Positions 7,961 to 15,728 of a stretch of DNA of 28,450 nt are shown one piece after another (position 1 is the first letter of the stretch; the number at the start of each line of letters is the position of its first letter). The translations under genes were made by a program, and so were the position numbers. The DNA comes from Chloroflexota bacterium (GTDB lineage: Bacteria > Chloroflexota > Limnocylindria > Limnocylindrales > CSP1-4): the NCBI GenBank assembly GCA_021786265.1, contig JAJYNP010000275.1, forward strand, positions 1 to 28,450, in the 5' to 3' direction. Under the pieces are notes generated by a model. The model was not told the DNA's origin, did no database searches, and saw nothing but the letters and a program-made list of their open reading frames with translations.

Positions 7961-8985
7961 GCGTGGGGGACCTCCGGAGAATGCACCGCGACGGGACGGT
8001 GGGCCGCCGCGGATTCGAGGAGCAGGTTGGCGAGCGCAACGGCCCAGAGGCCGTCGGAGCCCGGGATGGCGGCGGGGTCGCCGGTCCGGATGGCGTCGAA
8101 GAAGGCATCGAGCTCGCGGCGAAGCGGCTCGGCCGGGGTGACGGGCAGCTGCACAGTCTCACCTGCGAAGGTGGGCGCGTACCCGTCCAGGAAGGTGGGA
8201 CTCAGCTCCGCGGTGCCGCGGGTGAACGTCAGCGCCTGGCTCAGGTAGTCGACCTGGAACATCCCCTCCGCGCCCAGCACCGTGATGCGCCGCTGCTTCT
8301 CCGGCGTGAGCCAGTTCACATCGAGGAGCCCCACGGTCCCGCCGGCGAAGTGCAGCAGCCCGAACACCAGGTCCTCGTGCGAGGTGTGGATGTGCTGCGT
8401 GGTCTCGGCGTAGACCCGGTCGGGCCGGGCACCGACCAGGTGACACATGATGTCGACGTCGTGCGTGGCGAGGTCGACCGCCACCCCGACGTCCCGGATC
8501 CGCGCGGGGAACGGCCCCGCCCGCAGCGTCTTGATGGTGAAGATGCGGCTCAGGGCGCCGCCCCGCAGCCGCTCGCCGAGCGCGAGCACGGCCGGATTGA
8601 AGCGCTCGATGTGGCCCACCTGCAGCAGCGCGCCGCGGCGGCCCGCGGCCTCCACGAGCTCGCGCCCCTCTGCCACGGTCGTGGCGAGCGGCTTCTCGAC
8701 CAGGACCGGCACCCCGCGCTCGATGGCGTGAAGGGCGATCCGGTGATGGAGCGTGGTGGGCGCGGAGACGACGAGCGCCTCCAGGCGCTCCTCGTCGAGC
8801 ATCTCGACCGGATCGGCGTAGGGCCGGGCCCCGGACTGATCGGCCGCCGACGCGAGCGCATCCTCGTTCGGGTCCGCGACCGCCACGAGCGTCACGTCAT
8901 CGCGTGCCGCCAGGTTCCGCAGGTGGTTGCGGCCCATCGAGCCGAGGCCCGCGAGTCCGACACGCAGCTTCGCACGGGTGGTCAC
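7957..8985 (-). CDS. Gfo/Idh/MocA oxidoreductase, probable UDP-GlcNAc(A) 3-dehydrogenase
   Basis: A 342-aa NAD(P)-dependent oxidoreductase. The N-terminal Rossmann motif is GLAGLGSMGRNH (10-21), the family's EKP is at 97-99, and DVGVAVDLATHDVDIM (165-180) provides the Asp/His active-site helix. The stretch VGHIERFNPAV (123-133) resembles the archaeal UDP-GlcNAc 3-dehydrogenase group (MMP0352 of Methanococcus) more than Pseudomonas WbpB, from memory and not by search. It would make the 3-keto sugar that the adjacent aminotransferase aminates. GTG start overlaps the aminotransferase stop (GTGA), and its own stop overlaps the dehydrogenase ATG (ATGA), so three enzymes are tightly coupled. Whether it acts before or after C6 oxidation is open. 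Confidence 0.85.
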   Translation of the reverse strand: MTTRAKLRVGLAGLGSMGRNHLRNLAARDDVTLVAVADPNEDALASAADQSGARPYADPVEMLDEERLEALVVSAPTTLHHRIALHAIERGVPVLVEKPLATTVAEGRELVEAAGRRGALLQVGHIERFNPAVLALGERLRGGALSRIFTIKTLRAGPFPARIRDVGVAVDLATHDVDIMCHLVGARPDRVYAETTQHIHTSHEDLVFGLLHFAGGTVGLLDVNWLTPEKQRRITVLGAEGMFQVDYLSQALTFTRGTAELSPTFLDGYAPTFAGETVQLPVTPAEPLRRELDAFFDAIRTGDPAAIPGSDGLWAVALANLLLESAAAHRPVAVHSPEVPHA

Positions 8986-10139
8986 CGCTCGCGTGCCCCC
9001 GGCCCGCCGCCCGCGGCGGGCGCGCCAGGGACGCCCGCGGCCGCCGCAACCGCGTCGACCGGCGTCGCAACCTCCCGCACCGCCCGGACGATCGTCGCGA
9101 GATCCTCCTCGCTGAGCTTCGGGTGCACCGGGATCGAGAGCACCTCGTCGGAGAGCCGGTCCGTGACGGGGAGATCGAGGTCCGCCGCGCCGGGCACGTA
9201 CCGCTGCAGGTACGCCTGCCGGTGGATGGGGACCGGGTAGTAGATCAGCGACCCGACGCCGCGCTCCGTGAGGCCGTCCACCACGCGCCGGCGCTCCCCC
9301 GGGAAGCGCATCGTGTACTGGTGCCAGACGTGCGCGCGCCCGGCGGGCACGCGCGGGGTCAGATAGCCGGCGAGGCCGGCGGTCAGCCGTGTCGCGTTCC
9401 GGCGGCGCTGCTCCGTGCGCTCGTCGAGTCGCGGCAGCTGCGCGAGCCCGAGGGCCGCGGCCAGGTCGGTCGGCTTGAAGTTCGTGCCCAGCTCGTCGTG
9501 GTAGTAGCGCTGGCGCATGCCGTGGTTGCGGTACAGCCGCAGGCGGTCGGCGAGATCGTCGTCGTCGGTGGTCGCCATGCCGCCCTCGCCTGTCATCAGG
9601 TTCTTGGTGGCGTACAGGCTGAACATGGCGGGGCCGAACGACCCGGCCCGGCGTCCGCGGTAGGTCGCACCGTGCGCCTGGGCGGCGTCCTCGATGAGGT
9701 GCAGGCCGTGGTGCCGCGCGATGTCCGCCAGCGGGTCCATGTCGGCCATCAGGCCGTACAGGTGGACCGGCATGATGGCCCTGGTGCGCGGCGTGATCGC
9801 GGCCTCCACGAGGTCGGGGTCCATGGTGAAGTCGGATTCCCGGATGTCCACGAAGACCGGCGTGGCGCCGACCTGGAGGATGGTGCTGACCGTCGCGTTG
9901 AAGCTGAAGCTGACGGTGATGACCTCGTCGCCGGGGCCGATGCCCAGGCCGCGCAGGATCGCCTCGGTGGTGACCGTTCCGTTCGACATCATGACCGCGT
10001 GCCGAACGCCGCAATAGTCGGCCCAGGCCGCCTCGAACTCGGCGGTCTTCCGGCCCATCGCGATCATGCCCGAACGGAGGACGTCGAGGACGGCTCGTTC
10101 CTCGGCGGGTCCGATGTCCGGCTTCGAGATTGGGATCAC
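8982..10139 (-). CDS. DegT/DnrJ/EryC1/StrS aminotransferase for a 3-amino sugar
   Basis: A 385-aa PLP-dependent sugar aminotransferase that converts a 3-keto nucleotide sugar into the 3-amino sugar, probably with glutamate. The start is GTG at 10139 (VIPISKPDIG), with AGGAGG seven bases upstream. The PLP lysine is K179 in SLYATKNLMTGEGG (174-187), and the cofactor Asp is D151 in EDAAQAHGA (150-158). SFSFNATVSTIL (77-88) and NFKPTDLAAALGLAQL (220-235) are standard family blocks. The last 25 residues are Ala/Gly/Pro-rich and look like a non-conserved tail. It stands 46 bp after the acetyltransferase gene and overlaps the oxidoreductase gene by 4 bp. WbpE/WlbC-type function is inferred from context. 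Confidence 0.9.
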   Translation of the reverse strand: MIPISKPDIGPAEERAVLDVLRSGMIAMGRKTAEFEAAWADYCGVRHAVMMSNGTVTTEAILRGLGIGPGDEVITVSFSFNATVSTILQVGATPVFVDIRESDFTMDPDLVEAAITPRTRAIMPVHLYGLMADMDPLADIARHHGLHLIEDAAQAHGATYRGRRAGSFGPAMFSLYATKNLMTGEGGMATTDDDDLADRLRLYRNHGMRQRYYHDELGTNFKPTDLAAALGLAQLPRLDERTEQRRRNATRLTAGLAGYLTPRVPAGRAHVWHQYTMRFPGERRRVVDGLTERGVGSLIYYPVPIHRQAYLQRYVPGAADLDLPVTDRLSDEVLSIPVHPKLSEEDLATIVRAVREVATPVDAVAAAAGVPGAPAAGGGPGARER

Positions 10140-10185
10140 GGGCGGGCCTCCTGGATGCGGTGCGCCGGGCGGGCAGGCGACGCCC

Positions 10186-10800
10186 TCATCGGGCGGTGAC
10201 CTCCGCGCAGACCCCGGCGCCGATGGTGTAGCGGCGGCCGCAGGCGGGACACGTGGCAACACCCTCCGCCTCGGCCGGGAAGTGACGGCCGGATGCGTCG
10301 GCGAGCCGCTGCCCGCAGGCGCAGACCCATCCGAGCCGCCGGGCGGGATTCCCGGCGACCAGCGCGTGGTCGGGGACGGGGCGCGTGACGACGGCGCCCG
10401 CACCGACAGTGGCGAACCGCCCGACGTCGTTGCCGGCCACGACGACCGCGCCGGCCCCGATGGACGAGCCGTACCGCAGGGTGATCGTGCTGACGGTCCA
10501 GTCGTCGGCGCCCGCCACCTCGCCGTCCGGCGTGATGCTGCGGGGGAAGCGATCGTTGGTGAGGATCGCGCCGGGACCGATGAACACGCCGGTCTCGACG
10601 ATGACGCCGTGGTAGACGAGGGCGCCGTTCTGGATCTTGCAGCGGTCCCCGATGCGGACGCCGAAGTCGATGTAGACGTCCTTGCCCACGATGCAGTCGT
10701 CGCCGATCACGGCCCCTTCACGAACCTGGGCGCGGTTCCAGATCCTGGTGCGCTCGCCGATCTTCGCATCGGCCGAGACGTCGGCAGAGGGATGGATCAC
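10186..10800 (-). CDS. Left-handed beta-helix acetyltransferase with C-terminal zinc ribbon (WbpD type)
   Basis: A 204-aa trimeric hexapeptide-repeat acyltransferase, expected to acetylate the 3-amino group made by the aminotransferase downstream using acetyl-CoA. Imperfect [LIV]-G-x4 repeats fill 1-135 (AKIGERTRIW, AVIGDDCIVG, VRIGDRCKIQ, SIGAGAVVVAG, ATVGAGAVVT), followed by the family's DHALVAGNPARRLGWV (145-160). A CxC (160,162) and CxxC (184,187) form a small zinc ribbon that many WbpD-like enzymes carry. The start is GTG (VIHPSADVS) with no Shine-Dalgarno; a TACACT box lies 7 nt upstream, so the mRNA may be leaderless. It is the first gene of the sugar operon. Confidence 0.88.
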   Translation of the reverse strand: MIHPSADVSADAKIGERTRIWNRAQVREGAVIGDDCIVGKDVYIDFGVRIGDRCKIQNGALVYHGVIVETGVFIGPGAILTNDRFPRSITPDGEVAGADDWTVSTITLRYGSSIGAGAVVVAGNDVGRFATVGAGAVVTRPVPDHALVAGNPARRLGWVCACGQRLADASGRHFPAEAEGVATCPACGRRYTIGAGVCAEVTAR

Positions 10801-10807
10801 GGCGGCG

Positions 10808-10813
10808 AGTGTA
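10808..10813 (-). promoter_or_regulatory. -10 element TACACT of the diacetamido-sugar operon
   Basis: TACACT on the minus strand, seven bases (CGCCGCC) before the GTG at 10800. The spacing places the transcription start at or next to the start codon, so the mRNA would have almost no leader. No clear -35 hexamer. Same hexamer as at 2981-2986. Confidence 0.5.
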
Positions 10814-10903
10814 GCGGATGGCGGGCGACCGGCGGCTCTGCCGGAGGGCAGGACGCTGCGGGCCGGGTGGATCGGACCTCTTCACGGATCGGATCCCTGC
10901 CGG

Positions 10904-10932
10904 TTGACAGCCGGCCGACGGCGTGCCATCAT
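10904..10932 (+). promoter_or_regulatory. Promoter TTGACA-N17-CATCAT before the metal permease gene
   Basis: A perfect -35 TTGACA (10904-10909), a 17-bp spacer and CATCAT (10927-10932), which matches TATAAT at four of six positions. The start of transcription would be near 10939, inside the Fur-box-like site. It is the only promoter in the window where I see a full -35 box, and its gene has a normal AAGGA ribosome site, unlike the leaderless-type promoters nearby. Confidence 0.6.
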
Positions 10933-10937
10933 CCGAT

Positions 10938-10956
10938 GCAAATGCGACTCATTCTC
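10938..10956 (+). promoter_or_regulatory. Fur/Zur-box-like operator
   Basis: GCAAATGCGACTCATTCTC matches 13 of 19 positions of the E. coli Fur-box consensus and is an imperfect palindrome (TGCAAATG/CATTCTCA around CGACT). It overlaps the expected transcription start and ends 17 bp before the permease ATG. The second gene of this operon encodes a Fur-family protein, so metal-dependent autorepression is likely. The metal is not decidable. Confidence 0.5.
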
Positions 10957-10973
10957 AACAAGGACCTGCCACC

Positions 10974-11903
10974 ATGCCGATCGATCCGCTGACCACCCAC
11001 GCCGGGGCCGGCGTTGCCGCCGTGCTGCTGAGCGCCTTCCTGCTCGGCGTGCTGCACGGCGTCACGCCGGACGAGCACACCTGGCCGATCACCGTGAGCT
11101 ACGCGATCGGCGCGGCGTCCGGACGGCGCGGACTGGAGGCCGGGCTCCTCTTCTCCGCCGCGTTCACCCTCCAGCGCGCGATCGCGTCCGAGCTAGCGTA
11201 CCTGGCGCTGGCGCCCATCCTCGCCAGCAGTTCGCTCAACGCGGCGATCGACCTGGTGGTCGGGGTGGTGATGGCGGTCTCCGGCGCGTACATCCTGCGG
11301 CTCGGGCGGGAACTGCACCTGACCGAGGGGTTCGAGCAGTTCCTGCACCGGCTCTTCCACCTCGGCGCGCAGGACGGGACCGACGGCATCGTGCGAGAGG
11401 CCGGGCGCCCGATCCCGCTGCGCATGACCCTGGTGCACGGCTTCGTGGCCGGCTGGGGCACCGGGGCCTTCGCGATCATCATCTACACGGTGCTCGCCCC
11501 CGCGATGCCCAACGCGGCCGTGGCGTTCCTGCCGGGGCTCCTGTTCGGCGTCGGCACGATGCTGGTGCAGGCGCTGGCCGGGGCGGCGATCGGCGCGTGG
11601 ATGCGCGCACGCGGACTCGGCGAAACGGCCATGAACTACGTCTCGCGCGCGGTGGCCGGGAACACGCTGCTCTACGGCGGGCTCCTCTTCAGTGCCTGGG
11701 GCCTCTTCGCGCTGCTCTTTCCGGCGGTGGCCGAGCCCATCGACCGCGGGTTGCCGACCGGTCTCGGCATCCCGAACCTGGACAGCATCAACGCGGGGCT
11801 GATCCTGGTGGCGCTGATCGTGCTGGTGATCGCGACCGGGAGCTTCGTGCGCGCCGTGCGCCGGGTGCAGGTTCCCGCGCGGGCGGAGGCGACCCGGCAA
11901 TGA
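10974..11903 (+). CDS. Probable nickel/cobalt-type metal permease (NiCoT/RcnA/HupE-like)
   Basis: A 309-aa membrane protein with about six or seven spans (around 11-28, 55-79, 87-108, 150-172, 180-205, 228-252 and 272-292). The first span ends LLGVLHGVTPDEHTWPI. The H28-x4-D33-x-H35 pattern resembles the HX4DH metal motif of NiCoT and RcnA transporters, with an extra Glu inserted. A second-half motif, LVHGFVAGWGTGAFAI (153-168), repeats the HG pattern. The loop 112-145 contains His and acidic residues (HLTEGFEQFLHRLFHLG) that could bind metal. ATG at 10974 has AAGGA nine bases upstream. Its stop overlaps the Fur-family ATG (ATGA). Together with the Fur box this supports metal transport, but direction and metal are unknown. 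Confidence is in a metal-linked membrane transporter, less in NiCoT itself. Confidence 0.6.
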   Translation: MPIDPLTTHAGAGVAAVLLSAFLLGVLHGVTPDEHTWPITVSYAIGAASGRRGLEAGLLFSAAFTLQRAIASELAYLALAPILASSSLNAAIDLVVGVVMAVSGAYILRLGRELHLTEGFEQFLHRLFHLGAQDGTDGIVREAGRPIPLRMTLVHGFVAGWGTGAFAIIIYTVLAPAMPNAAVAFLPGLLFGVGTMLVQALAGAAIGAWMRARGLGETAMNYVSRAVAGNTLLYGGLLFSAWGLFALLFPAVAEPIDRGLPTGLGIPNLDSINAGLILVALIVLVIATGSFVRAVRRVQVPARAEATRQ

Positions 11904-12421
11904 GCGGTCGTGTATCTGCGGTGCCGACCATCCACCCTGCGGCGGCGGTTCCCGGCGCTGTCGCCCCGGCGTCACGCGATGCCGAGGCGCTCCCGCAGGA
12001 GACCGCGGCGGCGCTGGCGGCGCTGGGCCCGGCGTCCACGGCGCCCCGGCGCGCGATCGTGGAGGTGATGCTCGCTTCCAGCCGGCTGCAGACGCCGGAG
12101 GAGCTCCTGCGCGGGGCGCGGGCCCGCGCCCCGGCGACGAGCCTGGCCACCGTCTACCGGACACTGGAGCGACTGGACGCCGCCGGCAGAGTCAAGCGGG
12201 CGACCCTGGCCTCCGGCGCCGTGGGATACGGCTACTGTGCCACGGGACACCACGAGCACGCGATCTGCCTGCGCTGCGGACAGCTGCAGCCCATCCGGCC
12301 CTGCCTGGTGGCCGACGGCCCGGCCCTCGCGGGCTTCAGGGTCGCGTCCCACGTCCTCGACTTCTACGGAGTCTGCGCGCGATGCGCGACGGAGTCCGAC
12401 GGGGAGGCCACGGCGAGCTGA
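11900..12421 (+). CDS. Fur-family metal-dependent transcriptional repressor
   Basis: A 173-aa Fur/Zur/Nur-type regulator. The winged helix covers about 46-100 (PRRAIVEVMLASSRLQTPEELL and ATSLATVYRTLERL). The dimerisation domain has the metal site GHHEHAICLRCG (116-127) with C123-x2-C126, and a second CxxC, C159-x2-C162, completes the structural zinc site. About 40 Ala/Pro-rich residues precede the usual domain start. The ATG at 11900 overlaps the permease stop (ATGA), so both are one operon. It probably represses that operon through the 10938-10956 site. Which metal it senses (Zn, Ni, Fe, Mn) cannot be told; pairing with a NiCoT-like permease makes nickel or zinc the first guesses. Confidence 0.87.
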   Translation: MSGRVSAVPTIHPAAAVPGAVAPASRDAEALPQETAAALAALGPASTAPRRAIVEVMLASSRLQTPEELLRGARARAPATSLATVYRTLERLDAAGRVKRATLASGAVGYGYCATGHHEHAICLRCGQLQPIRPCLVADGPALAGFRVASHVLDFYGVCARCATESDGEATAS

Positions 12422-12438
12422 CGGCCGAGGTCCGCGGG

Positions 12439-12849
12439 TCAGCGACCGCGCCTGCGCGGCCCGCGCAGCAGCGACGTCACCAGGCCGAATGCCGCGCCGA
12501 ACACGAGCGCGCCCCGCCAGTCCAGGAGCGGTCGCACATCGCCCTCGACGCTGCGCGCGACCAGCACCCCGACCGCCGCGCGAGGCCCGACCTCCACGTG
12601 GTTGGCGAGCACGCCCGCGGCGGCCGACATCTCGAGCCGGACGGCCTCACGGGCCACGAGCAGGCGGGCACTCGACTGTCGCATCGTGACCTCGTCGGCC
12701 AATGCCAGGCCGACCAACGCCTGTCCGACCTCTATCTCCCGGCCCCGCGCCATCCCCACCGCCCCCAGCGCGAACTCGACATGGTCCGCATCGATGCATG
12801 CGGCCATGCCGCGCCCGACCTCGGGCTGCGTCCCGGCGATCTCCCACAT
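12439..12849 (-). CDS. Hypothetical tail-anchored small protein
   Basis: A 136-aa protein I do not recognise. From about 22 to 105 it shows a regular alternation of Val/Leu/Ala and charged residues in short repeats (EVTMRQSSARLLVA, VRLEMSAAAGVLA, HVEVGPRAAVGVLVA). This hints at a small stacked-beta fold, loosely like bactofilin repeats, but I see no true match. Residues 112-128 (RGALVFGAAFGLVTSLL) form one membrane span close to the C-terminus, followed by RGPRRRGR, so it is probably tail-anchored with a basic end inside. ATG at 12849 has GAGG upstream; a GTG at 12858 is an alternative. It converges on the Fur gene with 17 bp between stops. Confidence 0.6.
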   Translation of the reverse strand: MWEIAGTQPEVGRGMAACIDADHVEFALGAVGMARGREIEVGQALVGLALADEVTMRQSSARLLVAREAVRLEMSAAAGVLANHVEVGPRAAVGVLVARSVEGDVRPLLDWRGALVFGAAFGLVTSLLRGPRRRGR

Positions 12850-12985
12850 CTCCTGCACCTCAGGCTGCTGATCCCGCTCCCCCTGAGTCTGCGCCCGTCG
12901 TGAAGACCCCGGGCGGGCTCCGGGTCCGGCGTGGGGCCCCGTCCCGGCGCGCCGCAGGACCTCGGGCCCACCCGTTGATCCCGGC

Positions 12986-12994
12986 TGGTACGAT
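12986..12994 (+). promoter_or_regulatory. Extended -10 TGG-TACGAT before the DUF3048 gene
   Basis: TGG followed directly by TACGAT (12989-12994) is an extended -10 box. Eight bases (GCGCCGCG) separate it from the ATG at 13003, so the mRNA would start at or beside the start codon. No Shine-Dalgarno is present. The same hexamer occurs at 26979-26984. Confidence 0.5.
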
Positions 12995-13002
12995 GCGCCG
13001 CG

Positions 13003-14289
13003 ATGGTCGCGCCGACGCGGGGGTATGCCGCCCACCGTCCCCGCGTCCGGCCCGCGAGGCTGGGGCGCCTGGTGACCGTCGCCGCGCGGCGGACGCTCGA
13101 TTCTCCCGGCGGCCGCGCGAACCTCGTCGCCGCGATCGCCGTGCTGCTGGTCGCCGTGCTGCTCCTCACGAGCTGCTCGGGCATACCGGCGGTGCCCTCT
13201 CCGGCTGCCGGCACCGGCCGGTTGTCTGCGGCGACGGCCGAGGCCGGCCCCGTCGGCGACCAGGGCGCGGGCCCCTCCCTGTCCGCGTCGACGACCCCGT
13301 CGCCGACTCCGCTCCCGCTCGTGGCGGCACCGACGGACGGCGTGCTCGAGACCCCCGCCGCAGCGGCGCGACCCGTCATCGCGGTCATGATCGACGACGC
13401 CCCGGCGGCGCGTCCGCAGGCCGGCCTCGCCGACGCGGACATCCTCTTCCAGGCGCCCGCCGAGGGCGGGATCCCGCGTTACATGGCCCTCTACCAGGCA
13501 AACGCCGCACCCGCGATCGGGCCGATCCGGAGCAGCCGGCGGTACTTCGTCGGCTGGGCCGCCGCCTGGCGGCCGCTCTACGCCCACGTCGGGGGCGCAC
13601 CCAACGCGCTTGCCGCCCTCGACGCCATGAACGGGCGGCTGGTGTGGAACGCGGACGAGTTCCGGTGGGCGGCGTATATGCCGCGCATCACGACGCGCGT
13701 CGCGCCGCACAACGTCTACTCCAGCACCCGGGAGCTGGACGCGCTGGCCGCGCGGCTGGGGGTCCCTGCCGCCCCGCCGGCGGCGTGGTCGTTCGTGGAC
13801 CCGGCCCCACTCGCCGACCGCCCGTCCACCGGGTCGCTGGTCGTGCCGTATCCCGCGGGCGTGATCTCCTACGCCTACGACCGCGCCACCGACCGGTACC
13901 TGCGCTCGGTGGACGGGGCGCCGGAGATCGATTCCGGCACCGGGGCCCGGGTCGCGCCGTACGACGTGATCGTGCTCGACGTCGCCGTCGGGCCGCTGGC
14001 GAACGCTCCCGGGCAGACCACGAACCAGGAGAAGGGCCGGCTCGAGGTGGGCTACACCGGGAGCGGACAGGCCCTGGTGCTGCGCGACGGCGTCGCGATC
14101 GAGGCGCGCTGGAGCAAGGCGTCCGACGCGGCCCCCCTGGTCCTGACGCAGGCGACCGGGGCCGCCGCGGGCGAGCCCGTCCAGCTCGTGCGTGGGCAGA
14201 TCGCGATCCAGGTGGTGCCCGAGGGCACCACGATCACGCTCCAGCTGCCGGTGAACCCTGCCGGGCCCGAGGCGCCCACGCCCCGGTAG
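13003..14289 (+). CDS. DUF3048 domain-containing lipoprotein (YerB-like)
   Basis: A 428-aa exported lipoprotein. A hydrophobic signal (38-55) ends in the lipobox LLTSC with C58 as the lipidated residue. The 37 residues before it are unusually long and basic, which leaves the start open; I keep the ATG at 13003 because of the -10 box 8 nt upstream. A Ser/Pro/Thr-rich linker (60-122) follows. The DUF3048 domain fills the rest: RPVIAVMIDDAPAARPQAGL (123-142), an IGPIRSSRRYFV block (about 172-183) and RVAPHNVYSS (235-244). A C-terminal half with NQEKGRLEVGYTGSG and ARWSKAS matches the family's second region. YerB-type proteins are surface lipoproteins of unknown biochemistry. The gene stands alone between convergent neighbours. 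Confidence 0.85.
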   Translation: MVAPTRGYAAHRPRVRPARLGRLVTVAARRTLDSPGGRANLVAAIAVLLVAVLLLTSCSGIPAVPSPAAGTGRLSAATAEAGPVGDQGAGPSLSASTTPSPTPLPLVAAPTDGVLETPAAAARPVIAVMIDDAPAARPQAGLADADILFQAPAEGGIPRYMALYQANAAPAIGPIRSSRRYFVGWAAAWRPLYAHVGGAPNALAALDAMNGRLVWNADEFRWAAYMPRITTRVAPHNVYSSTRELDALAARLGVPAAPPAAWSFVDPAPLADRPSTGSLVVPYPAGVISYAYDRATDRYLRSVDGAPEIDSGTGARVAPYDVIVLDVAVGPLANAPGQTTNQEKGRLEVGYTGSGQALVLRDGVAIEARWSKASDAAPLVLTQATGAAAGEPVQLVRGQIAIQVVPEGTTITLQLPVNPAGPEAPTPR

Positions 14290-14299
14290 CGCCCTGCCG

Positions 14300-14313
14300 T
14301 CCCGCGCGCGGGA
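14300..14313. terminator. Palindrome between convergent genes, possible weak terminator
   Basis: TCCCGCGCGCGGGA is a perfect 14-bp palindrome 11 bp after the DUF3048 stop and 21 bp after the end of the convergent glycosyltransferase. The 13-mer TGCCGTCCCGCGC also occurs twice here (14295-14307 and 14315-14327). As a hairpin the stem is short and no T-tract follows. Confidence 0.3.
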
Positions 14314-14333
14314 GTGCCGTCCCGCGCAGTGCC

Positions 14334-15728
14334 TCAGGCGCGCCGGAGCGCCGCCGCGTACACCTCGCGCGTCTCGCGCGCCACATCCGCCCAGGTACGC
14401 CGGCTCGCCAGCGCCCGCTGGTGCGCCACGCGGCGGAGCTGGTCGTGGATGTGCCCCGACCACGCCGCCCGGAGGGCGGCCGCCAGGCGGGCCGGATCCC
14501 TCGGCTCGACGATGATCCCGGCCGGCCCCACCAGCTCCGGGAGCGGACCGACCCGCGACGCGACGACCGGGATCCCGACCCCCAGCGCCTCGAGCACGGC
14601 GAGCCCTGTCCCCTCGCTGATCGCCGGGAAGACCGCCGCCTCCGCCCCTGCCTCGAGTGTCGCCAGGTCCTCCGGCTCGAGGTGCGGGACGAGCAGCACC
14701 AGGTCCTCCACGCCGTAGCGCGACGCGGCGCGTGCCAGTGCGGGCGCGTCGCTCGCGTCCGCACCCTGGGCGCCCGCGAGGACCACCACCGGGGGCCACG
14801 GCACCCCCTCAACGTCGGTGTCCGCCCAGGCGACCGCGGCGGCGCGGCCGTGCGCGGCTCCCGCATCCGGTGCCGTGGCGGAGGCGACGACCGCGGCGGC
14901 GGCTTCGGCCGGCGCGCGCCGCCGCCTGGTGGAGAGATCAGGCCGCTCCTCGCGCAGGGCGGCCAGGGCGCGGAACAGCGTCCCGAGGTCCTTGCGCGCA
15001 TCGTACCGGCCGGCGAACACGAGGTATCGCGACGGCAGGCCAAGGCGGGCGCGCAGGGCGGCCACGCGGTCCCGGTGTCCGGCGGCCGGCGAGAACGCGT
15101 CAGCGGCCGCCATCCGGACGACGGCAATACGCTCCGGCCGGACGTGGACGAGCCGCCGCGCAGCCTCCGCGGTCGCGTCCGAGCAGACGATGAGGCGGGT
15201 GGCGTCGCGCAGGATCCGCGCCCGGAGCCGGTGGCCGAAGCGCGCCGCCGGGCTGACCGCGTAGATCGATGGGAGCTCCCAGGGGGCCAGGTCGAGCAGC
15301 GTCGCGACGACGGGCAGGTCCGAGCCGAGCGGCACGGCGCCGCCGGCGGTGTGGTAGACGGCGCCGAGCGCACCGTGCCCCTCGACGTCCCGCGCCGTCC
15401 CGAGCTCGGCGCCGCGCAGCTGGAACGCGTCGACCGTCAGCCCCGCGGAGCGCAGGAAGCGAGCGGTCGGCAGCACCCGCCGGCGCCCCGCGACCGGGAG
15501 CCCCAGCCTCTCGAGCTCGAGCGTGGGGTCCGGGCGCAGCGCCCGCAGCACGGGCACGAACGACTCTCCCGGGAGCGGGTCTTCCGTGAAGGCGGCCATG
15601 AGCCGCCGAAGGTAGCTGGCCGTGATCGGCGTGCGTTCCGGCTCCTGGAGGGGGCGCAGGTCGATGACGACCCTCGCCGGCGCCGGCCGCTCGGGCGCCC
15701 GGTGCTCGATCCCGGCGAGCTCGCGCAT
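14334..15728 (-). CDS. Glycosyltransferase family 4 protein
   Basis: A 464-aa GT-B retaining glycosyltransferase. The donor half begins at LPSRYLVFAGRYDARKDLGTL (about 231-251). The family EX7E motif is E372 to E380 in SEGTGLAVLEALG, followed by GIPVVASRVGPLPELVG (385-401). The N-terminal half has VVIDLRPLQ (20-28) and a long acceptor region. Residues about 264-310 (Arg/Ala-rich, ending WADTDVEGVPW) interrupt the C-terminal Rossmann fold and look like a lineage-specific insertion. The ATG overlaps the upstream stop (TGATG). It is the last gene of the operon that starts at 22222, after a polyprenol-phosphate sugar synthase, which suggests that the pair builds or extends a lipid-linked sugar. 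Confidence 0.85.
   Translation of the reverse strand: MRELAGIEHRAPERPAPARVVIDLRPLQEPERTPITASYLRRLMAAFTEDPLPGESFVPVLRALRPDPTLELERLGLPVAGRRRVLPTARFLRSAGLTVDAFQLRGAELGTARDVEGHGALGAVYHTAGGAVPLGSDLPVVATLLDLAPWELPSIYAVSPAARFGHRLRARILRDATRLIVCSDATAEAARRLVHVRPERIAVVRMAAADAFSPAAGHRDRVAALRARLGLPSRYLVFAGRYDARKDLGTLFRALAALREERPDLSTRRRRAPAEAAAAVVASATAPDAGAAHGRAAAVAWADTDVEGVPWPPVVVLAGAQGADASDAPALARAASRYGVEDLVLLVPHLEPEDLATLEAGAEAAVFPAISEGTGLAVLEALGVGIPVVASRVGPLPELVGPAGIIVEPRDPARLAAALRAAWSGHIHDQLRRVAHQRALASRRTWADVARETREVYAAALRRA

Noticed and set aside
12446..12459. CCGCGC-CT-GCGCGG hairpin between the Fur gene and the tail-anchored protein gene
   Set aside because: Lies inside the Arg-rich 3' end of the coding sequence and is short; such stems are frequent at this GC content.
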